DNA of 64,000 nucleotides from Rickettsiales bacterium (GCA_028279475.1 JANQNR010000019.1:1-64000), one strand, 5' to 3'; shown: positions 18,223 through 27,560, numbered from the stretch's first letter. The notes: generated by a model not told the origin, from the letters alone. Translations and numbers: made by a program.

Positions 18223-19596
18223 TTATCTACGGACAACTAGTTGCGAAAACGCATCACTTACGGCTTTGGCGCCACGTTTATCAATGCCGCCAGGCGTATC
18301 GCGGAGATTACCAATGAACCGGCCTCCAAAGGCTCCAATGCCTTGTGTCAGGGCATTGCCTCCACCCCTCAATCCGGCATTTCCAAGTGCCGGCATGAGT
18401 CCACCACCGGCGACGAAGCGCGCGACTTCCGGCGCTGCTTTAAGGATGACTTCAACCAGATAGGCCATCACGGCTAGGATAATAATTTCCTGTCCTACCC
18501 AGTCGATAAAGGCACCCATACCACCCACTTGTACATTGGTTGGGGTAATTGGATCGCCGGTGCAGGTGTCTGCCTGCGTTGGGGAGCCAAGTGCAGCCGA
18601 GGCGCAGATGGTACACCAGTTGTTAAAGTCCAGCCGTTGTCCGTCATGGAACGCTACCCGATCATAGGGGCGTACCGTATCCATGGCGCCCTGTAATTTG
18701 GATTCGAAGGGTAGAGACAACACCACGGCGATAAAGCTGAAGACGATAAAGATTTGCATGGCGAATCCTAATAAATAGGACAGCCATTTTTCAAAATAGC
18801 TGGTCGTAATGCGGAAGAAGGCAAAAGCCATAAATACTGGCGCCAATGTGGTAAGAAACATGATGCCGGTAATAGCCACCAGGTAGCCCAGTACGGTACG
18901 GATAAAGACCATAATAAGCTGGATCAGTAAGTAGAGCGCCATGGCGAAGATGGGTGGCATGGTAATGGCCAGTCCAAAAAGTAACGCTAGTATGTCGCTA
19001 TCACAGGTTTGGTTGGTTTGCGCTGCATCTTGTGTTGTGAGGAAATTGTTTAGCTGTTGATCCATCCATACGAAAATTCCGTTCACAGAGCCTTGGTCAG
19101 GCGCTAAAACCCTGACAACTGTGTTGGTCGTATCGTACATAAAGCCAATCAAGCCCTGATACAGCAAATCAATCAACAGTTCTGGATACATGGCAAACCC
19201 GGAGACAATAGCAATTTTGGCCAGAATAATCATGATGTCGCGGGTCGTGAAGGGCAGCATGCCGAGTGCGAACATTGCTCCCATGGCAATGACAAAGAGC
19301 GTCATGGCGGCAAAGAATGGTTCCTGGAAATAGGTGAGCATGGCGAAATACATATTCGTCATCACCTGGTCGACAATTTCCTGATAGCTACAGACGAAAC
19401 CGGAGAACATGTTGTCTAGTCCCGGTGCCTGACAATTACCGATATCGCCACTATAGAGCGTTTGTACTGCTCCGCCGCCGCCAACACTGCCCCCAACTCC
19501 ACCACCGGCATAAGCGTTGGGTGCCAGAAGCATGCATGTCAGCGTCAGCATCCATAAAACGCGGGGTAAGAAAGAGTAGTAAAACCTTATGCTCAT
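18223..19596 (-). CDS. virB6: VirB6/TrbL-family T4SS membrane protein
   Basis: Polytopic inner-membrane component of the T4SS channel. With the start at 19596 it has a signal-like N-terminus (FYYSFLPRVLWMLTLTCMLLAPNAYA), a Gly-rich stretch, then at least six membrane segments with the VirB6 core (VFIRTVLGYLVAITGIMFLTTLAPVFMAFAFF). The C-terminus is Gly-rich and hydrophilic. An upstream in-frame ATG at 19620 adds eight residues that would spoil the signal peptide. The 457-residue protein is shorter than the giant VirB6 proteins of Rickettsiales. Confidence 0.85.
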   Translation of the reverse strand: MSIRFYYSFLPRVLWMLTLTCMLLAPNAYAGGGVGGSVGGGGAVQTLYSGDIGNCQAPGLDNMFSGFVCSYQEIVDQVMTNMYFAMLTYFQEPFFAAMTLFVIAMGAMFALGMLPFTTRDIMIILAKIAIVSGFAMYPELLIDLLYQGLIGFMYDTTNTVVRVLAPDQGSVNGIFVWMDQQLNNFLTTQDAAQTNQTCDSDILALLFGLAITMPPIFAMALYLLIQLIMVFIRTVLGYLVAITGIMFLTTLAPVFMAFAFFRITTSYFEKWLSYLLGFAMQIFIVFSFIAVVLSLPFESKLQGAMDTVRPYDRVAFHDGQRLDFNNWCTICASAALGSPTQADTCTGDPITPTNVQVGGMGAFIDWVGQEIIILAVMAYLVEVILKAAPEVARFVAGGGLMPALGNAGLRGGGNALTQGIGAFGGRFIGNLRDTPGGIDKRGAKAVSDAFSQLVVRR

Positions 19597-19751
19597 CGGA
19601 AATGTTTGTCCATTACACATTGCATCACACTAAATTTTACTACAGTTTTATTTAAAAATCACTTAATTTTTACTTGGAAGCGGAGAGGTGAGAGTGATGG
19701 CGTTGCTTCTTGCTGGACAATGGCTGGTAATTCTTTCATACTACTTGCGTT

Positions 19752-19931
19752 ATGAGTTTAGGCATCTGGCAATTATTACTGATTCTTCTGGTCGTGCTCT
19801 TGTTATTCGGGGCAGGGCGCTTGCCGCGTGTGATGGGCGACATCGGCAAAGGGGTGCGTTCGTTAAAAGCCGGGCTGAAAGAGGAAGGCGAGTCCAAGCC
19901 GTCCCAGATTGATGATAAACGCGACGCCTAA
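19752..19931 (+). CDS. tatA: Twin-arginine translocase subunit TatA
   Basis: A 59-residue frame, MSLGIWQLLLILLVVLLLFG and onward, with the TatA pattern: one short membrane helix, the FGAGRLP hinge, an amphipathic helix (RVMGDIGKGVRSLKAGLKEE) and a polar tail. Length is at the short end of TatA/E. No tatB or tatC follows. The stop overlaps the convergent TraX-family gene by four bases. Confidence 0.88.
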   Translation: MSLGIWQLLLILLVVLLLFGAGRLPRVMGDIGKGVRSLKAGLKEEGESKPSQIDDKRDA

Positions 19932-20716
19932 ATCGCAAACCAGATTACTTGCCAGCTTTTAGGTGGGTTCAGTGCCGTAGCAATTCCTAAGAACAATACA
20001 TAATGGACTGCATAGTAATAATGCGTGTTGCGTCCGGTATAGCGGATCAGGGGTGACAGTGCTGGGACATCAGAGTAGCGGGGATGAGTTTGGCGTTGGA
20101 AATGATGTAGCCCCCAGATGATTGGTATCATACCGATAGCCATGACACCTCCCTGTACCGGTGTCATGCCGAAAGAGGCATGTTGTACGATCATGAACAG
20201 GATGGTAGCGACAATAAGCGTCACGGCACCAAGCCAGTGCCCCGGCAAGGCGCGGCGATAGAAGCCCGCCAGTGTAAACAGGAATACCTGGGTACCATAT
20301 TCAAAAAATTTAAAGGTGAGCGGCAACAGTGCAAGACAACAGGCGGTAAACATGGCGACCATGAACAGATCCTTGTCATAGGACTCAATCCGGGTAATCA
20401 GCCAGCGAGCGATCAGGATGGTGACCAATATGTTGAGTGGGAAGATGGGGCTGACCAGTATCAGATCCGCAGCAATCATGAGGCCAGCCAGCCACCAGAC
20501 GTCACGTGGAGTAGAAGAAGGACGGGCATAACCGGCCAGAAAAAACCAGATGGGTACGCACCAGCGCCCGATCACCCTCCACCAGAGATTATCTTCATCA
20601 AAGAAAAAACCAAGATGATCGATGGTCATCAAAGCCACTGCCATAACTTTAAACAGGTCATGCTGCGTGACAGCCATCCCATATTTCAGGGCATTTTCTC
20701 GAATTGGGTTGCGCAT
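19928..20716 (-). CDS. TraX-family membrane acyltransferase
   Basis: Multi-pass protein of 262 residues starting with the TraX hallmark HDLFKVMAVALMTIDHLGFFF and containing WWRVIGRWCVPIWFFLAGYA. In the F plasmid TraX N-acetylates pilin. Family members occur widely in chromosomes where the substrate is unknown. Its position one gene away from virB6-virB2-virB4 makes pilin modification a tempting but unproven idea. Start at 20716; an internal Met at 20677 is also possible. Confidence 0.85.
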   Translation of the reverse strand: MRNPIRENALKYGMAVTQHDLFKVMAVALMTIDHLGFFFDEDNLWWRVIGRWCVPIWFFLAGYARPSSTPRDVWWLAGLMIAADLILVSPIFPLNILVTILIARWLITRIESYDKDLFMVAMFTACCLALLPLTFKFFEYGTQVFLFTLAGFYRRALPGHWLGAVTLIVATILFMIVQHASFGMTPVQGGVMAIGMIPIIWGLHHFQRQTHPRYSDVPALSPLIRYTGRNTHYYYAVHYVLFLGIATALNPPKSWQVIWFAI

Positions 20717-20730
20717 AGACCATCTTTCAC

Positions 20731-20760
20731 TTGAAACGCTTAAAAATGCGTTACTACTAT
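20731..20760 (+). promoter_or_regulatory. Candidate sigma-70 promoter
   Basis: TTGAAA (20731-20736), 18-bp spacing, TACTAT (20755-20760). An AACGC...GCGTT dyad (20735-20752) lies in the spacer. It would drive the small membrane gene at 20845. Confidence 0.45.
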
Positions 20761-20844
20761 AGGAGTATAAATATTACTAACAGCGTTTTGCACTGCCTTG
20801 GATTCCAAATAAAGTGCGGTGCTAACGCAAAAAGGGAGACTATT

Positions 20845-21018
20845 ATGGGGTTTAAGGGGTTTGTTGGGCTGATTGTATTAGCGCTAATCATCATTTCCTA
20901 TATGAACATCAAGAATCATAACCCGCTTAGCCGAGATCGCTACGAGGAACGGCGAAGTGGTGATGGTATGATCGAGGATTATGGGAGTTATGGCGATCCG
21001 CAACGGCGAGAAAAATAG
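20845..21018 (+). CDS. Small single-pass membrane protein, unknown
   Basis: A 57-residue protein with an N-terminal hydrophobic helix (FVGLIVLALIIISYM) and a charged tail (PLSRDRYEERRSGDGMIEDYG). The ATG at 20845 has GGGAG nine bases upstream. A longer in-frame reading from 20731 lacks both a ribosome site and sequence character. It lies between the TraX-family gene and rpoZ. Confidence 0.65.
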   Translation: MGFKGFVGLIVLALIIISYMNIKNHNPLSRDRYEERRSGDGMIEDYGSYGDPQRREK

Positions 21019-21031
21019 CTGAACTAACTAC

Positions 21032-21430
21032 TTAGTCATCAATATCTTCATCCATGCCTTCAAACGACATGTGCTGCTCAAGATCCTCGCCCGCTTCAAT
21101 CGGTTGTTCCTGTGCGTCTTTGAAGGCTTCATCCACATCGCCACTGACGGCCGAAGCGGCAATGGCCTCGTCGCTGGCTTCTTCGGGAGCTACGGATTCT
21201 GACATTTTATAGGTGGAATAAGAGGCAACAACTTCCTGTTCAATGGTTTCCAGTTCAATCGTCTGTTCTGCGATTTCCCGCAACGCAACCACGGCGTCCT
21301 TATCGTTGTCACGATCTAGTGTTAATGCCGCACCGGATGCAATCTGCTTGCCCCGTTGAGCAGCTAATGCCACTAACTCAAAACGATTTGGAATGACTTC
21401 CACACAATCTTCAACCGTCACCCGCGCCAT
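21032..21430 (-). CDS. rpoZ: RNA polymerase omega subunit
   Basis: Starts with the canonical [33 protein letters not shown], the core that wraps the beta' C-terminus and promotes RNA polymerase assembly. At 132 residues it has the long acidic C-terminal extension typical of alphaproteobacterial omega (many Glu/Asp after residue 75). It is divergent from lipA. Confidence 0.96.
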   Translation of the reverse strand: MARVTVEDCVEVIPNRFELVALAAQRGKQIASGAALTLDRDNDKDAVVALREIAEQTIELETIEQEVVASYSTYKMSESVAPEEASDEAIAASAVSGDVDEAFKDAQEQPIEAGEDLEQHMSFEGMDEDIDD

Positions 21431-21530
21431 ATATTTTCTCTCAATTTGTTGCTAATCCATGAAACAGACATTGCTTTATAGCGGTAATCGGCTACATTAC
21501 AATAGAAAAAACAATGTATAGGATCAAGGG

Positions 21531-22460
21531 ATGACGGACATTGTGCCATTGATGGAACATAAAGCGGCGGATGCGCCGCGTTTGCCCAAGCCGGATTGGA
21601 TTCGGGTTAAAGCGCCGGTATCACAGGAATACAAGAATACGCGTGACTTAATGCGCGAAAAACGCCTCAATACAGTGTGTGAGGAAGCAGCCTGCCCGAA
21701 TATCGGTGAATGCTGGACGAAGAAACATGCGACCGTGATGATTCTGGGTAGCGTTTGTACCCGTGCTTGCGCGTTCTGCAATGTGCAGACTGGGCGTCCC
21801 GATCAGCTTGATCCACATGAACCGGACAATCTGGCAGAGGCCACACGCGAATTGGGACTCAAGCATATGGTGATTACGTCGGTCGATCGAGATGATCTGC
21901 CGGACGGTGGCGCAGAACATTTTGCCCGCTGTATTCATAAGATTCGCATGGCATCACCGGGTACGACGATTGAAATTCTTACCCCGGATTTTCTGCGTAA
22001 GGATGGCGCCATTGAAACTGTCGTAGCAGCTAAGCCGGACGTCTATAACCATAACGTGGAGACAGTGCCGCGCCTGTATAAATCCATTCGTCCGGGGGCG
22101 CGTTATTTTCATTCACTCAATCTGCTGAAGCGCGTGAAGGAATTGGATCCGTCGATGTTCACCAAGTCCGGGCTAATGGTCGGCTTGGGCGAAACGAAAG
22201 ACGAAGTGTTGCAGGTGATGGACGATATGCGTAGTGCCGATGTCGATTTCATCACCATTGGTCAGTATCTGCAACCCACGCCACGTCATGCGAAGGTCGA
22301 GCGTTATGTCACGCCCGACGAGTTCCGTTATTACAAGCGCATGGCGAAAGCGAAAGGTTTTCTGATGGTAGCTGCAAGTCCACTGACGCGTTCGTCCTAC
22401 CATGCCGGTGATGATTTTGAGGCGATGCGCCGGGAGCGCGAGGCGCGGTTGGCCGGATAG
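21531..22460 (+). CDS. lipA: Lipoyl synthase
   Basis: Radical-SAM enzyme that inserts two sulfurs into octanoyl chains on lipoyl domains. The auxiliary cluster motif [13 protein letters not shown] and the radical-SAM motif CTRACAFC are both present in the 309-residue protein, with the family's C-terminal RSSYHAG serine. It is followed after eight bases by a COQ10-type gene. Confidence 0.97.
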   Translation: MTDIVPLMEHKAADAPRLPKPDWIRVKAPVSQEYKNTRDLMREKRLNTVCEEAACPNIGECWTKKHATVMILGSVCTRACAFCNVQTGRPDQLDPHEPDNLAEATRELGLKHMVITSVDRDDLPDGGAEHFARCIHKIRMASPGTTIEILTPDFLRKDGAIETVVAAKPDVYNHNVETVPRLYKSIRPGARYFHSLNLLKRVKELDPSMFTKSGLMVGLGETKDEVLQVMDDMRSADVDFITIGQYLQPTPRHAKVERYVTPDEFRYYKRMAKAKGFLMVAASPLTRSSYHAGDDFEAMRREREARLAG

Positions 22461-22468
22461 CAATTTCG

Positions 22469-22915
22469 ATGGTTGCACATCATATTCAAGAGTCCGTACC
22501 ATATACGCCGGCGCAGATTTATGATCTGGTGCTGGATGTGGAGCGTTATCCGGAGTTTATCCCCTGGTGCCGGGCGGCGCGGATTCTGTCGCACGAAGCC
22601 GACGGTAGTTTTCATACAGAACTGGTCATCGCCTTTAAGCATATTCGGGAAAGTTATGTCTCGCGGGTGCAGGGCGATGCATCGGCGTATGTGATTGATG
22701 TGACGATGGAGCGCGGCCCGTTTCATCACCTGACGAATCATTGGGAATTGCTGCCGCAGGAGGATGGCGGCTGTCTGATTGACTTCCATATCGATTTTGA
22801 ATTCAAGACGAAATTACTGGATAAACTCATCGGCGGATTGTTCAACCGGGCGACGCAGAAAATGGTACATGCTTTCCGCACCCGCGCTGATGACTTATAT
22901 GGGGAAAAGAAATAA
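22469..22915 (+). CDS. COQ10/RatA-type ubiquinone-binding START protein
   Basis: The 148-residue SRPBCC/START-like fold has the family hallmarks YDLVLDVERYPEFIPWC and a C-terminal amphipathic helix. Mitochondrial Coq10 binds ubiquinone and supports respiration; the E. coli homologue RatA was described as affecting ribosome association. The lipA neighbourhood is typical for alphaproteobacteria and favours the quinone-related role. Confidence 0.9.
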   Translation: MVAHHIQESVPYTPAQIYDLVLDVERYPEFIPWCRAARILSHEADGSFHTELVIAFKHIRESYVSRVQGDASAYVIDVTMERGPFHHLTNHWELLPQEDGGCLIDFHIDFEFKTKLLDKLIGGLFNRATQKMVHAFRTRADDLYGEKK

Positions 22916-22923
22916 CTTCATCT

Positions 22924-22980
22924 ATACTCGTTCAACTTTATAATTCCCTGAAACAGGAAAATATAAAGTTGAACTGCTAT
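22924..22980. repeat. Palindrome related to the TATAGC family
   Basis: Perfect 12-bp arms TTCAACTTTATA (22931-22942) and TATAAAGTTGAA (22962-22973) flank a short CCTG/CAGG stem. The right end continues into AACTGCTATA, the same terminal 10-mer seen at 36418, 61813 and 62682. The left end has CTATAC. It looks like an eroded member of the family. It lies between the COQ10-type gene and hicA. Confidence 0.6.
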
Positions 22981-22990
22981 ATGTCATGCA

Positions 22991-23028
22991 TTGACAAAGA
23001 CGACAAATGTTGTGTATTATATACACAA
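22991..23028 (+). promoter_or_regulatory. hicAB promoter with overlapping operator
   Basis: TTGACA (22991-22996), 18-bp spacing, TATTAT (23015-23020). An inverted repeat TTGTGTAT / ATACACAA (23010-23028) covers the -10 and reaches the ATG at 23028, a good candidate for HicB autorepression. With transcription starting about seven bases past the -10, the mRNA would be leaderless or nearly so. Confidence 0.65.
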
Positions 23029-23219
23029 TGAACAGCCGGGATGTTATCAAAATGCTGAAACGGGATGGCTGGGAAATGGTACGTGTCACCGGTTCACATC
23101 ATCATTTCCGTCATCCGTCCAAGCCCGGCACGGTGACTGTGCCGCATCCTAAAAAGGATATAGCAAAAGGAACATTAAAAAGCATTTTGAAGCAGGCTTC
23201 GTTGAAGGAGGAAAAGTAG
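23028..23219 (+). CDS. hicA: HicA-family mRNA interferase toxin
   Basis: Small dsRBD-like toxin of 63 residues. The HicA pattern is complete: MNSRDVIKMLKRDGWEMVRVTGSHHHFRHP, with the catalytic His in the GSHHHF block, then TVTVPHPKKDIAKGTLKSILKQA. It has no clear Shine-Dalgarno site, in keeping with the close promoter. One base separates its stop from hicB. Confidence 0.93.
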   Translation: MNSRDVIKMLKRDGWEMVRVTGSHHHFRHPSKPGTVTVPHPKKDIAKGTLKSILKQASLKEEK

Positions 23220-23220
23220 C

Positions 23221-23613
23221 ATGCACCATTTTATCGGCATCGTCCATAAAGGCGAAGATACGGATTACGGGATTTGTTTTCCTGATTTTCCGGGATGTAT
23301 TAGCGCAGGTAGCACCATGGAAGAGTTAATTGCCATGGCGCGTGAGGCGTTGCAGGCACATATCCATGTCATGCAGGAGTTTGGCGACCCGTTACCGGAA
23401 GCCCCGATGACATTTGAAGCGGTGTGCCGGCATGAGTTAGCTGAAGATGCTGCATTGTTTGTAACGATTGAAGCGCGTTTGCCGTCAAAGAGCAAGCGGG
23501 TGAATGTGGTGCTGGATGAACATTTACTGGATGATATTGCCGCTGTGAGCAATAACCGCTCCGCTTTTTTAGCCGAAGCGGCGCGTCACTATCTGGAAAA
23601 GCGCTATTGCTAG
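23221..23613 (+). CDS. hicB: HicB-family antitoxin
   Basis: The N-terminal partial RNase-H-like domain (GICFPDFPGCISAGSTMEELIAMAREAL) binds HicA. The C-terminal part (SKRVNVVLDEHLLDDIAAVSNNRSAFLAEAARHYL) looks like a ribbon-helix-helix DNA-binding domain, suited to the palindrome over the promoter. Length is 130 residues. An AAGGAGG site lies at the end of hicA, giving hicB much better translation signals than the toxin. Confidence 0.93.
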   Translation: MHHFIGIVHKGEDTDYGICFPDFPGCISAGSTMEELIAMAREALQAHIHVMQEFGDPLPEAPMTFEAVCRHELAEDAALFVTIEARLPSKSKRVNVVLDEHLLDDIAAVSNNRSAFLAEAARHYLEKRYC

Positions 23614-23690
23614 TAGTACAATAATTTTTAGCGATTTATCACGTCACCTAATCCCTTGTCACATGCATTGACCTTCCCTATGGTGCGCGG

Positions 23691-24440
23691 ATGAATGATG
23701 ATAAAAGGAAAACCTACGGATGGGATGAGAACATCCGCACCATGGCTTATGCAATCCTGCTGGCGCTGGTGTTTCGCTCGTTGGCATTCGAGCCGTTCCA
23801 TATTCCCTCCAGCTCGATGAAAGATACATTGCTGATCGGCGATTATGTGTTCGTATCCAAATATTCGTATGGCTATAGCCGCTATTCGTTCCCGTTCGGG
23901 CTGGATCTGTTTGAGGGGCGCATCGGTAGTGATGCCCGCCCGGAGCGCGGCGATGTCGTCGTGTTCCGCCTGCCATCCAATCCGAAAGTGGATTTCATCA
24001 AGCGCGTAGTTGGGGTGCCGGGTGATACGGTGCAGATGATCGACGGGGTACTGCACCTAAACGGGTTGCCGGTGGATATGGATCGTGTGAGTAACTTTAC
24101 CGACCGTCTGGAAGACGGCACACTGGCCGATCTGCGCCGTTATACCGAGACATTGCCGGGTGGCCGGTCACATAGCGTGCTGGACGCCAACCCGCAAAGC
24201 GAAGTGGATAATACACCGGTTTATACGGTGCCGGAGGGGCATTATTTCATGATGGGCGACAATCGTGATAATTCCATGGACAGTCGCTTTAGCGAACAGG
24301 TCGGGTTTGTCCCGGAAGAAAACCTGATCGGGCGGGCGGAAATCATCTTTTTCTCAATTGATGACCGCACCAGCATCTGGAAAATCTGGGATTGGGTGTG
24401 GGCGATGCGCACGGATCGGCTCATCAAGGACATCCGATGA
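23691..24440 (+). CDS. lepB: Signal peptidase I
   Basis: Membrane-bound Ser/Lys protease that removes Sec signal peptides. One N-terminal membrane helix is followed by the Ser box (IPSSSMKDTLLIGD), the Lys box (FIKRVVGVPGD) and the MMGDNRDNSMDSR box. Length is 249 residues. It is the first gene of lepB-rnc-era; its stop overlaps the rnc start (ATGA). Confidence 0.97.
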   Translation: MNDDKRKTYGWDENIRTMAYAILLALVFRSLAFEPFHIPSSSMKDTLLIGDYVFVSKYSYGYSRYSFPFGLDLFEGRIGSDARPERGDVVVFRLPSNPKVDFIKRVVGVPGDTVQMIDGVLHLNGLPVDMDRVSNFTDRLEDGTLADLRRYTETLPGGRSHSVLDANPQSEVDNTPVYTVPEGHYFMMGDNRDNSMDSRFSEQVGFVPEENLIGRAEIIFFSIDDRTSIWKIWDWVWAMRTDRLIKDIR

Positions 24441-25072
24441 GAGATCAGTTTGCCAATTCGGAACTCTATGATCTGGCAATGACACATCGTTCGCTGGGCG
24501 CAGAGACCAATAACCAGCGGCTGGAGTTTCTGGGCGACCGGGTGCTAGGGCTGGTTGTCGCAGAAATGATCTACCAGACATTCCCGGACGCACGCGAAGG
24601 CGATATGGCTAAGCGGCATGCAGCGCTGGTATGTGGGGAGACGTTAGCGCAAGTGGCTCGGAAGATTGGATTGGGGCAGGCCATCCTGCTTGCCGATAGT
24701 GAAGAAGCTGGAGGCGGGCGCGATAATGTATCCAACCTGGAAGATGTGTGTGAGGCATTGATCGGGGCATTCTATCTGGATGGTGGGCTGGAGAAAGCAG
24801 CAGATTTTATTCGTATGCACTGGACGCCGTTACTCACGCAAATGACTACGCCGCCGAAAGATGCCAAGACCGCGTTACAGGAATGGGCGCAGGGGCGGGG
24901 ATTGTCGTTGCCTGTCTATACGGAAACGAAGCGTGATGGGCCGGATCATGCGCCCATCTTCACGATTGAAGTGGTGGTAGAAAAGCATGGCTCGGCAGTT
25001 GGACGGGCTGCATCCAAACGTGCAGCAGAGCAGGAAGCGGCGCAAGCGTTGCTGGAGCGTCTGCTAGCATGA
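24437..25072 (+). CDS. rnc: Ribonuclease III
   Basis: Cleaves double-stranded RNA in rRNA processing. The 211-residue protein has the signature NQRLEFLGDRVLGLVV, the second acidic cluster (EDVCEALIGAFYLDGG) and a C-terminal dsRBD (TALQEWAQGRGLSLPVY ... SKRAAEQEAAQALLERL). I start it at ATG 24437, overlapping the lepB stop; a longer reading from 24392 would run into lepB without family support. Confidence 0.97.
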   Translation: MRDQFANSELYDLAMTHRSLGAETNNQRLEFLGDRVLGLVVAEMIYQTFPDAREGDMAKRHAALVCGETLAQVARKIGLGQAILLADSEEAGGGRDNVSNLEDVCEALIGAFYLDGGLEKAADFIRMHWTPLLTQMTTPPKDAKTALQEWAQGRGLSLPVYTETKRDGPDHAPIFTIEVVVEKHGSAVGRAASKRAAEQEAAQALLERLLA

Positions 25073-25956
25073 GTACGCGCTGCGGATTTATCGCAGTCGT
25101 TGGTGTCCCCAACGCTGGGAAATCGACGCTGGTTAATCATATGGTCGGCGCACGGATCGCCATTGTCACGCCGAAAGTGCAGACTACCCGTAACCGGATT
25201 CTTGGTATGACCATTGAGGGTGAAAGCCAGCTAATCTTTGTGGATACGCCCGGGATTTTCAAGGCGGATGCCCGGTTTGAAAAGGCGATGGTCAATGCCG
25301 CGCTGGGTAGTACCAAGGAAGCAGACATTATTTTGCTACTTGTCGATGCGTATAAGGGGATGTGTGACAATACGCGCACCGTGCTCAAGTCCATCAAGGA
25401 CAGCAAGGCAACGAAAGTCGTTGTGCTCAACAAGGTGGATAAAACGCCGAAAGAAACCCTGTTGGCGCTGGCCGAGACATTGCATCAGCAGGATGAGTTC
25501 GCCGCCTGTTTCATGATTTCAGCCTTGAAAGGGCAGGGGACACGGGACGTCAGGGAGTGGCTGGCCAAGCATGTGCCGGAGGATAACTGGCATTACCCTG
25601 AAGACCAGATGACCGATATTCCGATGCGGCAGATGGCAGCGGAAATTACCCGCGAATCGCTGTTTTTCCGGTTGCAGCAGGAACTGCCTTACAGCGTCAC
25701 GGTAGATACGGAAAGCTGGGAAGAGCGCCCGGACGGTAGCGTCGAAATTCGTCAGGTCATTTATGTACAGAATGAAGGGCAGAAGAAGATCGTTGTAGGA
25801 CGCAAGGGAGCCATGCTCAAAGAGATCGGCCAGTCTGCTCGCCAACGCATTGGTCGTCTGCTGGAATGCAAGGCGCACCTGTTCCTGTTTGTCAAAGTCT
25901 CCGGTAAATGGAAGGAACAGAAAGAGTTCTACACATCAATCGGATTGGATTTTTAG
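25069..25956 (+). CDS. era: GTPase Era
   Basis: Essential GTPase for 16S rRNA maturation and 30S assembly. G1 GVPNAGKST, G3 DTPG and G4 NKVD are present, and a C-terminal KH domain (GQKKIVVGRKGAMLKEIGQSAR) binds the 3' end of 16S rRNA. Four-base overlap with rnc. Full length, 295 residues. Confidence 0.97.
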   Translation: MSTRCGFIAVVGVPNAGKSTLVNHMVGARIAIVTPKVQTTRNRILGMTIEGESQLIFVDTPGIFKADARFEKAMVNAALGSTKEADIILLLVDAYKGMCDNTRTVLKSIKDSKATKVVVLNKVDKTPKETLLALAETLHQQDEFAACFMISALKGQGTRDVREWLAKHVPEDNWHYPEDQMTDIPMRQMAAEITRESLFFRLQQELPYSVTVDTESWEERPDGSVEIRQVIYVQNEGQKKIVVGRKGAMLKEIGQSARQRIGRLLECKAHLFLFVKVSGKWKEQKEFYTSIGLDF

Positions 25957-25975
25957 ATAATGTACACACGAGTAT

Positions 25976-27139
25976 CTAGCTGGAAGCCTGTACATCAAAC
26001 ACGCGCTGATATTCTTTCAGGGCGAAACGGTCAGTCATCCCGGCGATAAAGTCACAGACTGTGCGGGCGCGCTGCCTGTCATTCATATCTGCTATGTCTT
26101 TCTGCCATGGGGTGGGCAGGCACTCCGGTTCTTCAAAAAAGAAGGTGAATAGCTCCTGCACGACGCGTCGGGCTTTACTAGTCATACGGTTGACTCGGTA
26201 ATGGCGATACATGCGCTCCATTAGGAATTGTTTTAACTGCTGTTTCGTATCGTTCATAGCATCAGAGAAAGCAACGACAGGTTCGCCAAGGGCACGTATC
26301 TGCGAGACATCTTCAATTGTGTGCTGTGACAAGTTTGCTCTCGTTTGATGCAGTAGGTCATCGACCATGCGATTGATAATCCGGCGAATGACCTCATGGA
26401 CACGTCGTTGTTCCTCAAGGCCGGGATGTGCGTCATCCACAAGCCTGATAATCTCATCAATCAGAGTAATATGGCGCAGTTCATCCAACGTAAACATACG
26501 CGCGCGTACCCCGTCTTCCAGATCATGGTTATTATAGGCAATATCGTCAGCGAGAGCAGCAACCTGCGCTTCGGCACCCGGATAGCTGGCCAGTTCCAGA
26601 TCATGGGAGGCATTGTAGGCGGCGATGGTTTCCGACAGCCCCTCGTCAATACTGGTCGGAAGAGGACCATTATGCTTGGCGATGCCTTCCAAAGTCTCCC
26701 AGGTCAGGTTCAGACCGTCAAACTGTGCGTATCGCTGCTCCAGCTCGGTAAGAATACGTAGCGCCTGGGCGTTATGGTCAAAACCGCCATGTCGTGCCAT
26801 CACGACTTTCAGCCCGTCTTCGCCTGCATGGCCGAAGGGGGTATGTCCTAGATCATGTGCCAACGCCACCGCTTCACCAAGGTCTTCATTCAGACCTAGG
26901 GAACGGCACATGGCACGGCTTAATTGCCCGACTTCCAGGCTGTGGGTCAGGCGGGTACGGTAATGGTCCCCTTCATGATTGATAAAGACCTGGGTTTTAT
27001 ATTCCAGCCGCCGGAAGGCAGCGCTGTGGATGATGCGGTCGCGGTCGCGTTGGAACACGCTGCGGGTGGTGCATTCCGGCTCATCGACCTTCCTGCCGCG
27101 TGATGCAGTGGGGTGGGTGGCGTAGGGAGCGAGTGTCAT
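25976..27139 (-). CDS. dGTPase-like HD-domain triphosphohydrolase
   Basis: Hydrolyses dNTPs to nucleosides and triphosphate. HD-domain metal ligands appear in RLTHSLEVGQ, LAHDLGHTPFGHAGEDGL and ADDIAYNNHDLEDG. ATG 27139 is preferred, giving 387 residues and AAGGA about ten bases upstream. A reading from 27193 adds 18 residues of no family character. It is divergent from erpA, the usual alphaproteobacterial arrangement. Confidence 0.93.
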   Translation of the reverse strand: MTLAPYATHPTASRGRKVDEPECTTRSVFQRDRDRIIHSAAFRRLEYKTQVFINHEGDHYRTRLTHSLEVGQLSRAMCRSLGLNEDLGEAVALAHDLGHTPFGHAGEDGLKVVMARHGGFDHNAQALRILTELEQRYAQFDGLNLTWETLEGIAKHNGPLPTSIDEGLSETIAAYNASHDLELASYPGAEAQVAALADDIAYNNHDLEDGVRARMFTLDELRHITLIDEIIRLVDDAHPGLEEQRRVHEVIRRIINRMVDDLLHQTRANLSQHTIEDVSQIRALGEPVVAFSDAMNDTKQQLKQFLMERMYRHYRVNRMTSKARRVVQELFTFFFEEPECLPTPWQKDIADMNDRQRARTVCDFIAGMTDRFALKEYQRVFDVQASS

Positions 27140-27212
27140 AGAGGCATTCCTTGCATATTTGCGCACTTCATCCCTTGCAGTAAAAGGAAACACGTATTAT
27201 TTCAATGAGTAT

Positions 27213-27551
27213 ATGCAAACTGAACAGAGTTTTCTTATTTCCGATAGTGCGGCGGCGCGCATAGCCCATCTGGTGGATAACGAACCGGAAGGATCGCGGC
27301 TGCGCATTCGCGTCGATGGCGGCGGGTGCTCCGGCTTCCAGTATCATTTTGATTTTGATGCAGAGGCAAACGTCGGCGATGACCATGTGTTTGAGCATCA
27401 GCAGGCCGCCGTCATCATTGACGAAATGTCGCTGGAGTTCCTGAAGGGGTCGATGATTGATTATGTGGAAGAGCTTGGCGCATCCTATTTCAAGATCAGT
27501 AATCCCAACAGTTCCGCTTCCTGCGGGTGCGGCAACTCCTTCGCGGTGTAA
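27213..27551 (+). CDS. erpA: Iron-sulfur cluster insertion protein ErpA
   Basis: A-type Fe-S carrier. The three conserved cysteines are in GGGCSGF and near the C-terminus (CGCGNSF). The start at 27213 gives 112 residues. It is convergent with coq7, with only nine bases between stops. Confidence 0.95.
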   Translation: MQTEQSFLISDSAAARIAHLVDNEPEGSRLRIRVDGGGCSGFQYHFDFDAEANVGDDHVFEHQQAAVIIDEMSLEFLKGSMIDYVEELGASYFKISNPNSSASCGCGNSFAV

Positions 27552-27560
27552 TGCTGCGCC

